Positions 24,443-35,824 of a DNA stretch of 64,000 nt are shown one piece after another. A program made the position numbers and the translations under genes. The notes under the pieces are model-generated. The model ran no database searches. It saw only the letters and a list, made by a program, of their open reading frames with translations, and was not told where the DNA came from. Origin of the DNA: Monosporascus cannonballus (Eukaryota > Ascomycota > Sordariomycetes > Xylariales); contig QJNS01000704.1 in assembly GCA_004154925.1 (NCBI GenBank), positions 117,096-181,095 of the forward strand, written 5' to 3'. The stretch's first letter is position 1. Every line of letters starts with the position of its first letter.

Positions 24443-26784
24443 AAGGCACCAAATCTTCTCTTGCCAGCCCTATAGGATACCGAACTGGGGTTTCAGTGTT
24501 GGCTTGTCCCTTTAGAGCCAAAGAAGTTAATATGCTATGATACGGAGTCTATCAGTCATAGGGGTAATGTTTAGTTAGCTTCTTTACTAGGGCCACTTGA
24601 CCGCTAGGTAGAATCGCATACAAATTCGTATATACTTGTACATTACAGATCATTCTACTAATCATTACCGCTGTTGCAGGTCGCTAGTTTTCGAAGATTA
24701 TTAACCTTAAATGAAATCGACGAGGTCACATAGCGGATAACTCTCTATACACATTTATCCTAACCATGTGTAGTACAAGGGCTAAGGTTGGGGAACCAAC
24801 TAAAATACCCCTGTGACTTGTTAGTACTAAGTATAAATCGACTACCAACTCCCAAAAACCATATCTGCTAATCTGTCTGACGTTGGTAACTATAACACAA
24901 TGGCTCCTGAATCGCAAGGAGCAACCTACAAACTCCTTCTTGGTGACATGATCGAATTTCTTTTCTTCTTTAGAAGGCATATCGCGTATCCCATACCGTC
25001 TGTGCAAATCGGGAGGGCTGCCCATGGCATCTGGCCATACTCAGACAACCAAGGCGATGGAAATTGATGTCCGTTTCAGCAACACCTGGCTACGGCTGGA
25101 AAGACTGAAAACCGTCCTTTCCGCGTTACTAAGGAGGTAGTTCATCTATGCCATGGACGAGATTTAGGACAATGTGGCCCCTGGGATGCCCGCAGCAGAT
25201 TCGGTTCTTAGACCGCTATGTTTGTAACTTGTTATACAATCGAGAAACTTCATCCGCTTGAAATTGCCGTTATGGTGGAACAAGCGGCGACGCTCCCCTT
25301 ATATCCTACGGAGGTCCCCCCTGTCTCTCCTTATTTCTAAGTGGTTCCCCCGAAAAAGTGTAAACCAGCAAATCAACTTCGTGAAGCAGCCAGAACATCT
25401 TGTTTCATCATGGCTTGTTGACGTCGATCGCGCCCTAGCCTTCCCTTTGACAGCAATTTCACCTACGGTGTATTATGTTCGCGGGACGGCGAATCTCAGG
25501 ATGTTGGGACAGGGGAATATAGGCCCCACACCGGGTGCGTATCAGAAAGATGTTTGTCGGTGTTCTACAAAGAAACGACGGGCCATTTAGGCATCGGTCA
25601 AGCACACGAGAGGCAAGTCGAGTTCGCGCTGCGCGCTCACAAAGAGTACCTTAAGCCTACCCAGCGGCAAGACCAATTTTGAGGCATCGACGTCATTAGG
25701 TAATTACGGTTGACAAAGCGGCCTGGGAACCGCGGTATGATCGCCCTGGGGTGGCGTTCACCGTTTACAGAGAGGAAAGACGATGATCGGTAGAGGCACA
25801 CTTGAGAGGAAGCGGCCACAGAGGAAGGGCTAAGCATTGTGTACGGACGGGGATGTGGCGCGGACACCTCTATGCGATGGGTGGAAGGATGCGGAACGTG
25901 AGCATGACATATCCTGACGTTCGGGCTCGGGTTTTCCATCATGCACACTAGGTAGTTCGTTTCCATCTTGAGGGGGAGTTGTTCGCTCCTGGCATGTAGG
26001 TGGGAGGGACCCCTAGCAGGCCGTCTCTCTCATATCGGTTGAGGGTTTGTTTGTATCCAACACCGCCTAGAGAGCAAGCCTGCCAGCCTAGGGTTACGAT
26101 GACTACCACTCCCTGCATTTGTGAATGGTTGAAGTTACGCTCCTGAATTCCCGACATCGAATGTCCTAAGCGGCTATATTGCAAAGAGAAAAAGAAAATT
26201 GAGATCCGTAGCGGTCTACGGCTTTCGTCGCATGAAATCTTGGCTCTCTGATTACCGGAGTAGTAGTTCAAGTACCTGGGGACGAGCTGTCAAACAAAAA
26301 AGTATGCTCGATTGACGCGTGGCGGATGATGTAAATCTTATCCAATCCTCCTGCTATATATACCCCTATGCTCAGCAGGGGGTTATTGCTTGCATATCCC
26401 GAAAGCTGTGTCGGAAGCGCCTCCCGATAAGGTAGGAGAACGCCGACTCCTGAGGCTCTCGCGAATTTACGTTCTTTCTGTGTACGAGACCGAGAATGGG
26501 AATGTGGTTTAGGAGCTAATCCAAGTGCCGGAATATCGCCGTAGAATTCTTACGATGGGAAATGGCGGTAGGGGTTAGTCGAATTACCCACTGGCAGATT
26601 GACCATAACTCCCGACAAGTACATATATATCCCCAAAACTCACAAATGCGTCATCGATTACTTCCCCATCTAATCTATACGCTTTCTCTACGGTACTAAA
26701 CCCCGATAAGCTCCTTACCTCTTTCCTGTTCCCCATATCCCATACTAAGGCTACTTCACTCTCGGCTAGCGCTCTCCAAGCTAG
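24443..26784. other. Gene-free stretch, 2.3 kb
   Basis: Only short overlapping frames, no motif. Near the right end (26630-26800) the sequence becomes rich in C and T. This marks the 3' flank of GPI16 and the change into the GC-rich gene block. Confidence 0.45.
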
Positions 26785-28815
26785 CTACTCCACCTTCCCC
26801 TTCCCCTTCCCCTTCTCCTCGTTCCCCTTGCCAGTCTTCTCGACCAGGTTCTTCCTCGTGAGCGCGACGAGCTTCTTGACGGCGAACGCGAGCTTCCCCT
26901 TGAGGCCGCCGCCGTTGAGGTCGGAGGCCTCGTCGGCGGCGACGAAGCGGCGGACGAGGATGTTGTAGAGGCCGCCGAAGGCGAGCGCGATGGCCGTACT
27001 CGTGAAGATGATGACGTTGTACGGCATGCTGAAGTCCGGGGTGGGCAGGCTCAGGAGGAGGCCCGTCGTCCGGAGGTTGGACGTCTTTTTGCTGTTGCTG
27101 GAGGAGGACGAGGACGGAGAAGAGGGAGGTGGAGGAATGATGGTGATGACGGCGGCCGCCACGTCGAACCCCCGGTTCGCGTCCGGCGGGTACTCGGTGT
27201 ACCGCAGGATGCTCTTCTCGAAGTCGTACGCGAGCGTGACCTTGCTGGCGGGCGGGATGCGCACGCGCAGCTCGAGCTGGGTGCCGCGGACGCGGTCGAG
27301 CGCGGGGCGGTAGTAGATCTCCTGTATTATGTCCTCGTCCTTGGCGGTCCGCCTGCCTGCCGCCTGGTCCGTGTTAGACGGTGAGGCCGACGGGGAGGAA
27401 TACTCGACGTGCGTGCGCAGGGTGTGCAGGTAGATGCGCATGAACCACGGCAGGCTCTCGAAGTAAACGAACTCGACGTCGGCGTCGGGGCTCGGGTTCG
27501 TCAGGACCGTCTGCACGCCGCCGCGCTCCTGGCCGTGGCCCGTCAGGCTGCGCTCGGCGTACAGGGGCGGGGTCTCGGGCGGCAGCAGCTCGTCGGCCTC
27601 GGTCTTGGCGGATGCGCCGTCGCGTGGCATCTGCGGCAAGATCAGGCTGAATTCGTCGTTGGCGGGGATGTCGTAGCACCGGGACCTCCCATCCTGGGCC
27701 TTGATCTCGCCCGCGCCGGCCGTCGTGAACACGTCGCGCCCGGGGGGTACCTGGATGCAGATCGGGGGCACGTCCGGATCGGTCAGGGGGCATGTCCCTT
27801 GCACCATGCGGCCGAAGACCTGGTCTAGAGCCCATACCTGCCCCTCGCTAAAATCGGCCGGGAAGCAGGCATCGCCGGCGTGGTACGGCTTGGATGTGTT
27901 ACACTTGAGGTCGTGGCCGGGGGGTGGCCTGGGAATAGTGTTGCCTGTAAAGCCTTAATACCCGGAAGTTATCGTCCGTGATCCCGTCACCGGCAGACTT
28001 ACCCCTTGGCCGTTTGGCCCTCTCGATATCAAGAACCATATCAATTGTCTGCTCGATCTGCAGCACACATTCCTGACCAGTCGGACATATGGGGCGGATA
28101 TCAATGGCCATGCTCTGCCACGACGCGTCGAATAGCTTGTGGCCGTCCAACAGACTCGATATTCCCGCCTTTCCCTTGCACGGCAGCAGCTTCAAGAAGG
28201 GGGTCAGGTTCTCCGTACAGACGACTTCTCTCGGCAACACGCCGTGAAGTAGCTGTAGGTTCTCTAGAGTGTTTTCTGAGTGGTCGCCTTCGGGTCTGAA
28301 GGACATGACAGGTCGAGTCGTCCGTGTCTCGTCGATGAAGTTGAGGGAAGCGCAGAAGAGGCCGGACAGGGCATTCGTAAGCGTCAGCCATTTGTGGTTC
28401 GCCCTAGACTTCCGATCAGCATCTTCCATGCGCAGAAAACCGCCGGGCAGCAGACATACTCTTCATCCGTCCGGGCCTCCAGCCACGCCCACAGCTCCAC
28501 GCCGGTGCCGCCCTCTTTCGTGCCATCCCACGGCCTCGCGCCCCAGCTCTCGGTATCCCATCTGCCCAAGGCGAACCTCAGGTGCATTTCCCTGGTGCCC
28601 ACATGCTGCAGTATCTGGCCCAGGGACCGTGGGAAGTACTGGAAGTTATGCGCCTCGAACAGCGACAGGGTCGTATTCGACCTGAAGCTAAAGCTGGCGA
28701 GGACGTTGGACTGCGGCAGCGGTTTGAGGTTTAGCTGTTCGTAGTAATCCGAAGAAGCAAAGGCGCCGGACACCAGGAGCGAAAACGGTACCAGAAAAGA
28801 AAGAAAGGGTTGCAT
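26785..28815 (-). CDS. GPI16: GPI transamidase subunit Gpi16 (PIG-T family)
   Basis: Three exons, 28815-28460, 28403-28003 and 27944-26785, give 638 residues. Introns are 56 nt (GTATGT donor) and 58 nt (GTAAGT donor), and the exon sum is divisible by three. The start ATG begins a signal peptide, FLSFLVPFSLLVSGAFAS, followed by the lumenal family opening DYYEQLNLKPLPQSNVLASF. Conserved landmarks include PRSLGQIL, GARPWDG, PWFMRIYLHTL and RIPPASKVTLAYDFEKS. One transmembrane segment, NVIIFTSTAIALAFGGLYN, lies near residue 575 and is followed by a short Lys/Gly-rich cytosolic tail. Gpi16 is an ER membrane subunit of the transamidase that attaches GPI anchors; the catalytic Gpi8 is not in this window. 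Length fits the family. The gene is divergent from LUC7 across a 533-bp shared upstream region. Confidence 0.93.
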
Positions 28816-29348
28816 CTTGGCCGCTGGTGGTCCATTTGGGGGGGAGGGGGGGGGAGGACACTTATACAGCGCCAGTTGTTGGGTTGTAGTTGACAAGTTT
28901 GTAGGAATCAGCCCTGTGTTGGCCTCTTTGGGAGACGGCGGAACAGCTACATGCATAATTCGTTCCCATTTTAGGGAGCCTCATAGCGTGGATAGACGCT
29001 AAGCATGAGTGCACTACAGGAACCCCCTGTCTCTCTAAGCCCGCTAATTCGTCCACTAAACGTCAACGTAGCACTCCGCTTCCCCGCTAAAACTTTCAAG
29101 CTTACCACCTCCAGGCACCTTGGTAGGTACATACTATGCAAGTACATAGTAAGTTGTACCTGAATGTAGAGCAGAGGCTGCTCTTCTTTGCACTGCATTC
29201 CAGTTTTCGGCCTCGTTCCTTTTCGCATACTCATCATCACTTCATCACAGAATCCATCTATCCATGAACGGATCTCAAGCGCCTACCACCCACTCACTCA
29301 GTCACATAGGTATCCCCGGAGGTGTGATATCCCGCCTAGACCACACAG
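28816..29348. promoter_or_regulatory. Bidirectional promoter region, GPI16/LUC7
   Basis: This 533-bp interval separates the start codons of two divergent housekeeping genes and must hold both promoters. A purine-rich run of mostly G lies at about 28838-28857, immediately upstream of the GPI16 start. No TATA box or defined factor site is evident. Confidence 0.5.
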
Positions 29349-30221
29349 ATGGCAGCCGAACAAAGGAAGCTGCTTGGTAAGTTGTCCCCCGACTATGAGC
29401 CGTCATTAGATGCTGAGCCACGCCACTGACTAAAGCCTACAGAGCAGCTCATGGGCGGCCCCCAGACCAGCCGCGCCGCCCAGCTCTCCCTCACCGACCC
29501 GAAGGTCTGCCGCTCCTTCCTGGTGGGCACGTGCCCGCACGACCTCTTCACGAACACGAAGCAGGACCTGGGCCCCTGTCCGCGGATGCACCCGGAGTCG
29601 CTGAAGGCCGAGTACGAGTCCCTGCCGGACGCGCAGCGGCGGGATCTGCGCTTCGAGTACGACTACCTGCGGGACCTGTCCAAGTACATCGACGACTGCA
29701 ACCGGCGCATCGACGCGGCCCAGCGGCGGCTCGAGAAGACGCCCGACGAGATCCGCCAGACCAACGTGCTGCTCAAGGCCATCGGGGACCTCGGCGAGAC
29801 CGTGGCCGCGGGGCTCGCCGAGGTCGAGGTGCTCGGCGACATGGGCGAGGTGGCGCGCGCCTACGAGGAGTTCTTCCGCGTGCGCCAGGCCCAGCAGGCG
29901 CGGGCCGAGCGCGAGCGCGAGCTCAAGGCCCTCAGCGACACGAGCGGCCCCAGCGGCCACCAGAAGCTGCAGGTCTGCGACGTCTGCGGCGCCTACCTCA
30001 GCCGCCTCGACAACGACCGCCGCCTCGCCGACCACTTCTACGGGAAGATGCACCTCGGCTACGCCCAGATGCGCAAGACCTACGAGGCCTTCCCCAAGGA
30101 GATGCGCGGCCGCGCGAGGGGCGCCCCCATGCCGTCCGCCGTGGACGACGGCCCCCGCGGCGTCGGCGGCCCCGGCGACGACGACAGGCCTAGGGGTCCG
30201 AGACGCGGTGCCGGAGGCGGC

Positions 30222-30256
<35 letters not shown>

Positions 30257-30302
30257 GTATGGCGGTGGAGGGAGAGGTCCCCGTGGATTCCGGGGTTGGT
30301 AG
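29349..30302 (+). CDS. LUC7: LUC7-family U1 snRNP protein
   Basis: Two exons, 29349-29376 and 29443-30302, encode 295 residues. The 66-nt intron has a GTAAGT donor, a CTGACTAAA branch and a CTACAG acceptor. The tiny first exon, MAAEQRKLLE, precedes the family signature QLMGGPQ. The first zinc finger is CCCH-type: VCRSFLVGTCPHDLF followed by GPCPRMH. A helical linker of about 100 residues follows (YLRDLSKYIDDCNRRIDAA). The second finger is C2H2-type, QVCDVCGAYLSRLDND through DHFYGKMHLGY. The C-terminus is a short run of about 15 Gly followed by RG/RGF repeats, in place of the RS tail of animal LUC7-like proteins. LUC7 sits in the U1 snRNP and helps select 5' splice sites. The gene is very GC-rich with strong C/G third-position bias. 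Confidence 0.95.
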
Positions 30303-31234
30303 GGCAACCGGGCCGGTCGATAGGCCGCGTGGTCTACCTCGACCACTACTCGATTACAACAATACGGAAGGGCCAGCCTCGGTGTAAGAGCAGGAAGAAC
30401 GGAAACCGAACGTGCGCAAGTGCCGGGACAGAAGGGCATCTGTCCGAGGAACGGGGGGAGGGAAGGGGTGGGGGGTGGGGGGGTGGTTTGGTCATCCGAC
30501 TCCTATCGCGCATTGCCAGTTAGTACATAGCGGGCTTAAAAGACTTAATCGGCCTTGCATTAGAGGAGTTGCGGATTAGGTATGCTTCGGTCGGAGTTCG
30601 AGGTTTACGGGGATTACCAGCACGATAATCTGCATTAATCGTATCAAAAGCGCTAGGAAGAGGCAACAGACTTCCCAATCTGGATCCTGACCTGTCATAT
30701 TGAGCTGTTTTGCCTGCTCGTGTCTCGCCCTCTATATACCGACCGACCTCGGTATCCATCGAAATGCAATCGACCTACACCATCTCACGGTGAGCCCGTA
30801 TTTTTTTGTCACAGGTCATGAGGGGTGGAATCTCGATTGTGGCATCAACGCAGCGTTTTTTCCTCCATGCTTCTTCGTTTTGGTATATGTCCCATACAAA
30901 CCTTAAGGTGCCAATCCGCGTGCTATACAGACTGCCATCCCACCCGCTCGATCTTCAACTAATCGACGCGTGGTGAACTAAATCACAATACCCAGTAGAC
31001 GTGCATGATCAGGATGGGCGCCCCTAGTTCTGCATGCGCTTTCCAGACTCCCTCTAACACAAGCGTGGTGCCTAGACACCCAGGTATACCAGGGCCATCC
31101 GTCTCCTATCATAACCCCGTTGGCGTCATCCCCTCGTGACACGTATCTCACATAGACCATACCATCCGTTCCCATCCTGTGCGGACAAAAAAGGAGCCCG
31201 CGCGCGAGCACGAGCACATAGATCCCATCCCTCC
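30303..31234. other. Convergent 3' intergenic region
   Basis: This lies between the LUC7 stop and the end of the minus-strand RGG gene. It holds the two 3' UTRs. A G-rich tract occurs at 30449-30484. No open frame worth calling, tRNA or repeat was seen. Confidence 0.5.
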
Positions 31235-32662
31235 CTAACCCTCGCGCTTCTCATCCAGCGCGGCCATCTCCTCGTCCCATTTCCCGACGGGCGGCGAGTC
31301 GAGGATCGGCGTTAAAGAAGGCAGGGGCTGCGGGGCGCCGCTCGAGGTGTCCAATTTCTTCGCCGGCGGGAGGGCGGGGAAGTCGTCCGCCGTCGGGGCG
31401 GCGGCCCGTGGCGTCTCCCCTTTGCGTTCGGGTGCGCCGCCGTTCTGGGGCTCCGGCCTGCTGTTGCCGGCGGAGCCCGCCCTCCCGTAGTGGTTGGGAT
31501 TTCCGCCGCCGTCGCCGCCTCTGGGCGCACCCCGCCCCCCTCTTCCCCCGAACCCCCTACCGCCGCCACCGCTGCGTCCCCGGCCCCCTCTCCTGCCGCC
31601 GCGGAACTCGTCGGCCCCGAACACCTCCCTACCGCCATCCCCGCCGAACCCGGGCGCCGCACCCCGCACGCCCCTGACGCCGCCGTTCGCGCCCCTGAAC
31701 CCCCTGCCCCTCCCACCGCCACCGCCGAACTCGTCGTCCCTCTCCCTGCCCTCGTCCCAGGAGCCGCCGCTGCCGCCGGCGCCCCCCTCGCGGGCGCCCA
31801 TGGCGCGCAGCTTGCGCTCGCGGTTGGCGGCGCGCTCCTCGTCCATGCGGCGGCGCTCCTCCTCGCCGCGGCGCCGGCGCTCCGCCTCCTCGGCCCGCCG
31901 GCGCCGCAGCTCCTCCATCCCGCGCTCGTACGCCAGCGCATGCGACTGGCTGTCGCGCTCCGCCTGCTCGAACCTGCGCGCCCGCTCCGCCGACGCGATA
32001 CGCATGCGCTCCATCTTCTGCGCCAGCTCCGTCTCGCTGAGCTTCGTGCGCGGGTTCGCGCCGCTGGCGAGCCGGTCGACCGCCGACGCCGTGTTGCTGT
32101 TGCTGTTGCCGTTGCTGTTGGCGTTGTTGCTGGATGTCGGCTGTTGTTTTGTCGTCGCCGGCGCTGTTGCGGCTGCGGTTGTCGCCGGCGCCGGGGGGGA
32201 AGATGACGTGATCGTCGCCGTGGTAGTGGCGGCGGCGGTGGTCGCATTGTTGTGGTTGCTTGCGTCCGTGGAGGCGGGTCGTGCCTCTGCGGCGCGTTTG
32301 ACGGGCGAGTGGTGTCTGCGCTGTTGCCGTGGTTTCGATGGCGCCGGCGCCGGTGCGTGTCGTGACTGCGCGAGGGACCGCGGCGCGGTGGGTGCCGGCG
32401 CATGTGGACCAGATATCGGCGCCGACGTTGGCGCTGGTGCCGGGGCTGATGCCGCAGCCGGTGCCGTCGCCGCAGTTGTTGCTTCTGCCACGGGTTGGGT
32501 AGATGCTGGAGTGGTAGCAGGAGCAGCAGTCACAACAGAAGGCGCAGCAGGAGGAGGCGTCTGGTCGCTCACGACGGCGAGCTGCTCGTCCGCCGTGGCG
32601 ACGGGCTCGAACTCATCAGCGAACAGATCGTCATCGGTGCGGCCGTTGAATTGGTCGTCCAT
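31235..32662 (-). CDS. Low-complexity RGG/Gly-rich putative RNA-binding protein
   Basis: A single exon of 475 residues. The N-terminus is acidic and aromatic, DDQFNGRTDDDLFADEFEPV, followed by about 170 residues of Ala/Pro/Thr low complexity. A conserved-looking core NPRTKLSETELAQKMERMR starts near residue 200. It continues as a long charged helix rich in Glu and Arg to about residue 290, probably a coiled coil. The next 130 residues are Gly-rich with many RGG/GRG motifs (GGGRGRGFRGANGG), a usual RNA-binding and arginine-methylation context. The C-terminus has a short block PTADDFPALPPAKK, resembling peptides in translation and mRNP factors. I recognise the architecture of fungal mRNP proteins but not a named orthologue. 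Long antisense frames here are shadows caused by high GC content. Confidence 0.75.
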   Translation of the reverse strand: MDDQFNGRTDDDLFADEFEPVATADEQLAVVSDQTPPPAAPSVVTAAPATTPASTQPVAEATTAATAPAAASAPAPAPTSAPISGPHAPAPTAPRSLAQSRHAPAPAPSKPRQQRRHHSPVKRAAEARPASTDASNHNNATTAAATTTATITSSSPPAPATTAAATAPATTKQQPTSSNNANSNGNSNSNTASAVDRLASGANPRTKLSETELAQKMERMRIASAERARRFEQAERDSQSHALAYERGMEELRRRRAEEAERRRRGEEERRRMDEERAANRERKLRAMGAREGGAGGSGGSWDEGRERDDEFGGGGGRGRGFRGANGGVRGVRGAAPGFGGDGGREVFGADEFRGGRRGGRGRSGGGGRGFGGRGGRGAPRGGDGGGNPNHYGRAGSAGNSRPEPQNGGAPERKGETPRAAAPTADDFPALPPAKKLDTSSGAPQPLPSLTPILDSPPVGKWDEEMAALDEKREG

Positions 32663-33357
32663 GCCGGGCAGTTGTTGAGTTATTGGGGGAATAAGACAAG
32701 GTGGAGAAAAAGGCTCGTATCAATACTTGATATATGGCTGAAAACATGCGCAGCAGATATGTGTCGGACAAATAAGCTGTCTTAATAATATGCCACGGAG
32801 AGATTCTCTTCTTATTCCTGTTCAAGGAGCCCCCGCCACCCCCGAAGTATTGAGCCAAAATGACATGCAGCTGGGTTAGCACCAAGGGTGCCTTATGGGT
32901 CCTTATGGGTCCCTTATATGTGGGGTAGGTGAGCAGGGAATCGGCCGTCCGGAGAAAGTCCGGTCCGATGCCCGTTACCTTGACTGGGCCTTGGGAGTTG
33001 CCCAGGTGGCATGTATGTACCCATGAATGAATGTACCTACGGACCTGGAGACCTACAACGGAAGAACGACCTTCCAACTAACAGCGCTGATGGCTATAAC
33101 TTTCAATAGGTACAGGAACAGGTCAAGTCCGTGCAGGTATGTAGCACTGTGGTTGGATATACGAGTGGTTCCGTCCCGAATAAGTGGTTATGAGTATATC
33201 TATCTTTGTCAGGTACATGCCATACTAAGCAACACCAATCAAGTGAAGACCCCGAGTCTGCCTTGCCGCAGCCTCACAACGATCGTCACCCGCTCTGATG
33301 CAAATAAGTGAGGTCTAAGCATCCCCATCGAACAATAATCCCTAAGTATCAAACCTC
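32663..33357. promoter_or_regulatory. Divergent intergenic region
   Basis: 695 bp between the start of the RGG gene (-) and that of the deoxyribosyltransferase-like gene (+). It includes a GGGTCCTTATG-type short tandem repeat near 32885-32915. It should contain both promoters; no defined site is recognised. Confidence 0.4.
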
Positions 33358-33915
33358 ATGGTGAGGGAGACCGAAGCAGACATGTCCCAACGCAAAGCGC
33401 AAACGATCTACGCGCCGCAGCGGGATCAACAACCCCGCGGCACGAAGTCCATCTTCCTAGCGGGGACGACCGGCGCCGTGGACCCACCCGGCGCCGACTG
33501 GCGCTCGACGCTCACGGCCTCGCTCTCCGACCTGCCCGTCACCATCTTCGACCCGTACCGCCCCGACTGGGACGCGAGCTGGGTCGAGGACGAGGGCTTC
33601 GCGCCCTTCCGCGAGCAGGTGACCTGGGAGCTCGACATGCAGGAGCGCGCCGACCTAGTCGTCGTCTACTTCCACCCGGCCTCGAAGGCCCCCATCAGCC
33701 TGCTGGAGCTCGGGCTCGTCGCCCGCTGCGGCGGAGGCAAGGCGGTCGTGGTCTGTCCCGAGGGCTACTGGAAGAGGGGCAATGTGTGCATCGTGTGTCG
33801 CAGGTTCGGGATCGACGTGGTTGACGATGTAGGCGCCTTGAGAGATGTGATTGTCGAGAAGCTGCAGTTAGGTGGTGGTGGTGGTGGTGGTGGTGGTGGG
33901 GGAGGCGGAGAGTGA
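33358..33915 (+). CDS. Nucleoside 2-deoxyribosyltransferase-like protein with poly-Gly tail
   Basis: A single exon of 185 residues from ATG 33358; ATG 33382 (MSQRKAQ) is an alternative start that begins closer to the domain. The fold opening KSIFLAGTTG matches the nucleoside deoxyribosyltransferase-like family, followed by WRSTLTASL, the DPYRPDWD loop and the FREQVTWELDMQERADLVVV core. The segment ISLLELGLVARCGGGKAVVV carries the Glu at the usual nucleophile position. Such enzymes act on the glycosidic bond of nucleosides, but fungal members are mostly uncharacterised, so activity is inference. The last 15 residues are almost all Gly, encoded by a GGT repeat. They are likely variable in length between strains. 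Confidence 0.8.
   Translation: MVRETEADMSQRKAQTIYAPQRDQQPRGTKSIFLAGTTGAVDPPGADWRSTLTASLSDLPVTIFDPYRPDWDASWVEDEGFAPFREQVTWELDMQERADLVVVYFHPASKAPISLLELGLVARCGGGKAVVVCPEGYWKRGNVCIVCRRFGIDVVDDVGALRDVIVEKLQLGGGGGGGGGGGGGE
33871..33908 (+). repeat. In-frame GGT microsatellite
   Basis: Nine or more GGT units, followed by GGG/GGA/GGC variants, end the deoxyribosyltransferase-like reading frame and encode its poly-Gly tail. A unit change alters length by one Gly without shifting the frame. Confidence 0.9.
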
Positions 33916-35824
33916 TGGGCGTGGGTGCTCTGTTTGCTTAAGGAGATGCGGATGGTGTGGTATGGCTCGGCTACGATCATATATCATGACCTGTTCAGCT
34001 GATAGATAGATTTGGGTCATGACGATCCAGTCAGGGTATGGATTCAAGCGGTATTATACGTTAATATATGACGGCAACGATAGCCGGTTCGCTATATACA
34101 TCTACGAGTCCCCCGCGCTTACGGCTTGTGATACAATGTAGCGCTTGCCTCCGTGCCGTACTTATATCATCTTTATCGTTACCCAGCGAAATATATCGTT
34201 TTGCGGTGTGTCAGACAGCCTTTATTCTCGGAGTTAGTGAAGGAAGGACTACGAACGACTGGCTCTTGGGGTGCTCCGGTAACGGAACCGCATGCAGTTC
34301 CCCGTCATCACTTCAGCCTCATAATATCCAGAGGGGTCGCAGAGACCATAGGCTTTTAGCCCTTAGTTAATTTTCTCATCGTCCTGGCTATAACTGTACT
34401 ATTCGCTCTCGTGAAAACCCATGTCCGCTGTAAATATGTCCCTGTCTCCTGGGTGTGTTCCCGCTCTTCGTGATATGAGCTGCTAAAGAATTGGGTGGAT
34501 ATGGATGGGTAAGGCAAACCTAGAACTTGTCTCTCCCTGTCATGTAAGGATATTACTGCCACTGTCGGACGATTCCTAATGCGCCAGTGTCGATATTAAT
34601 ATTAAGTACGTTATACAAGGACATGAACTGTTACGCGAGTTCCATTTACTTGGTGCCTTGCAGAATAAAAACATCCGTGTCAGGTATCAGCTAGTGCAAG
34701 AAACTGGCCAACTGAAAGAAAATCCGGTCGTCTAACATGTGGAGAGATACTGCCCGAGGATGTTAGACTTACCCATCATACATAGTAGGAATACACGTCG
34801 GAAGGTACGGTAGTGCAGTGTCTAGGAACGTCAACATGGGAAAGGGGGGGCAGCAGGACACGCTGGAGGATGCTCATACAGAGCCCTGCTATGTCTCAAG
34901 GGCTAGTTACTCAAGCCAGCTCTCGGACTTGCACGAAGGGGTGTTTTGCACAGTCAGCCTTCCACCTACAGTCGGCTAACTTATCAATTCTATCAACATA
35001 AGCTGGGGTAAAACCCGCGAGGAAATGCCTCAGTTCAATAATAAGATGCCTTTTCGTGGTGTGGAAGTTCTCGTATTACCCCACACAAACCCAGTGGGAG
35101 CCTGGTTGGGTAGAGTCTGCACTAGACTGCATGAAATTACGTCAGTTTTTATAGACTGTCAGCCGCATTGTGGGGTTCGTGGAGAGATCCGGCGTCCCTA
35201 TTGCCTGAGTATAAGCCGGGATGCTAAAACGTATCTGACGGCCGACGAACACGGACGCCACCACCAAGCCCGCAGCCTAAATTCCAGCCCATTTCTCCAC
35301 CGGGGCTGAAGCTGGTAGTAAGATCAGGTATCAATTCTTGCTTGTTGGTGTATCACAGCGGCTTATAAGGTCTTCTCACCTCCACGCGATCACTTGATGT
35401 GGCTTGAAGTTGACAATCCGGAGGACCCGTGACTGTTGAGCTGCGCAGGCATCCGCTTTTTCTTGTGGTCCTCATGGCAGCATCCTATCTTCACAGGGTG
35501 CTGATTCGAGGATCGATAACTGTCGGTGAGTGTTATAGACGATTTCTAGGACACGAAGACTAAGACAAGTCTTGTTCGTATTCGAGGCCAACCATGCCAC
35601 GAAGCTAAGAGGGGGTTCGTCATATGATTGGCCGTCCAGCACTGAGGGCGTCTGGCTGATTTAGTCTTGGGGGACCAACTTCGCGCCACTTTAGGGAGAG
35701 TAAAAGTATATTAAAAAGCTTCGAGAACCCCCACAGCCTGAGCGTAGAAATCACCTCAGTCCCTCAGTCGAGTAGACCACCCTGAGAGCATCAAGTTAGC
35801 AGATCTAATTATCCCATCTTCGCC
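33916..35824. other. Gene-free stretch, 1.9 kb
   Basis: Short overlapping frames only; nothing recognised. The last 150 bp lie upstream of the small secreted protein gene. Their TATATTAAAAAG at about 35707 could be its TATA region. Confidence 0.45.

Noticed and set aside
29430..30193. Frames of about 200 codons opposite and within LUC7
   Set aside because: LUC7 is certain from its two zinc fingers. The other frames are low-complexity shadows.
31312..32678. Long Arg/Pro/Ala-rich frames on both strands over the RGG gene
   Set aside because: They are shadows created by high GC content. Only the 475-residue frame has a domain-like layout and a sensible start.
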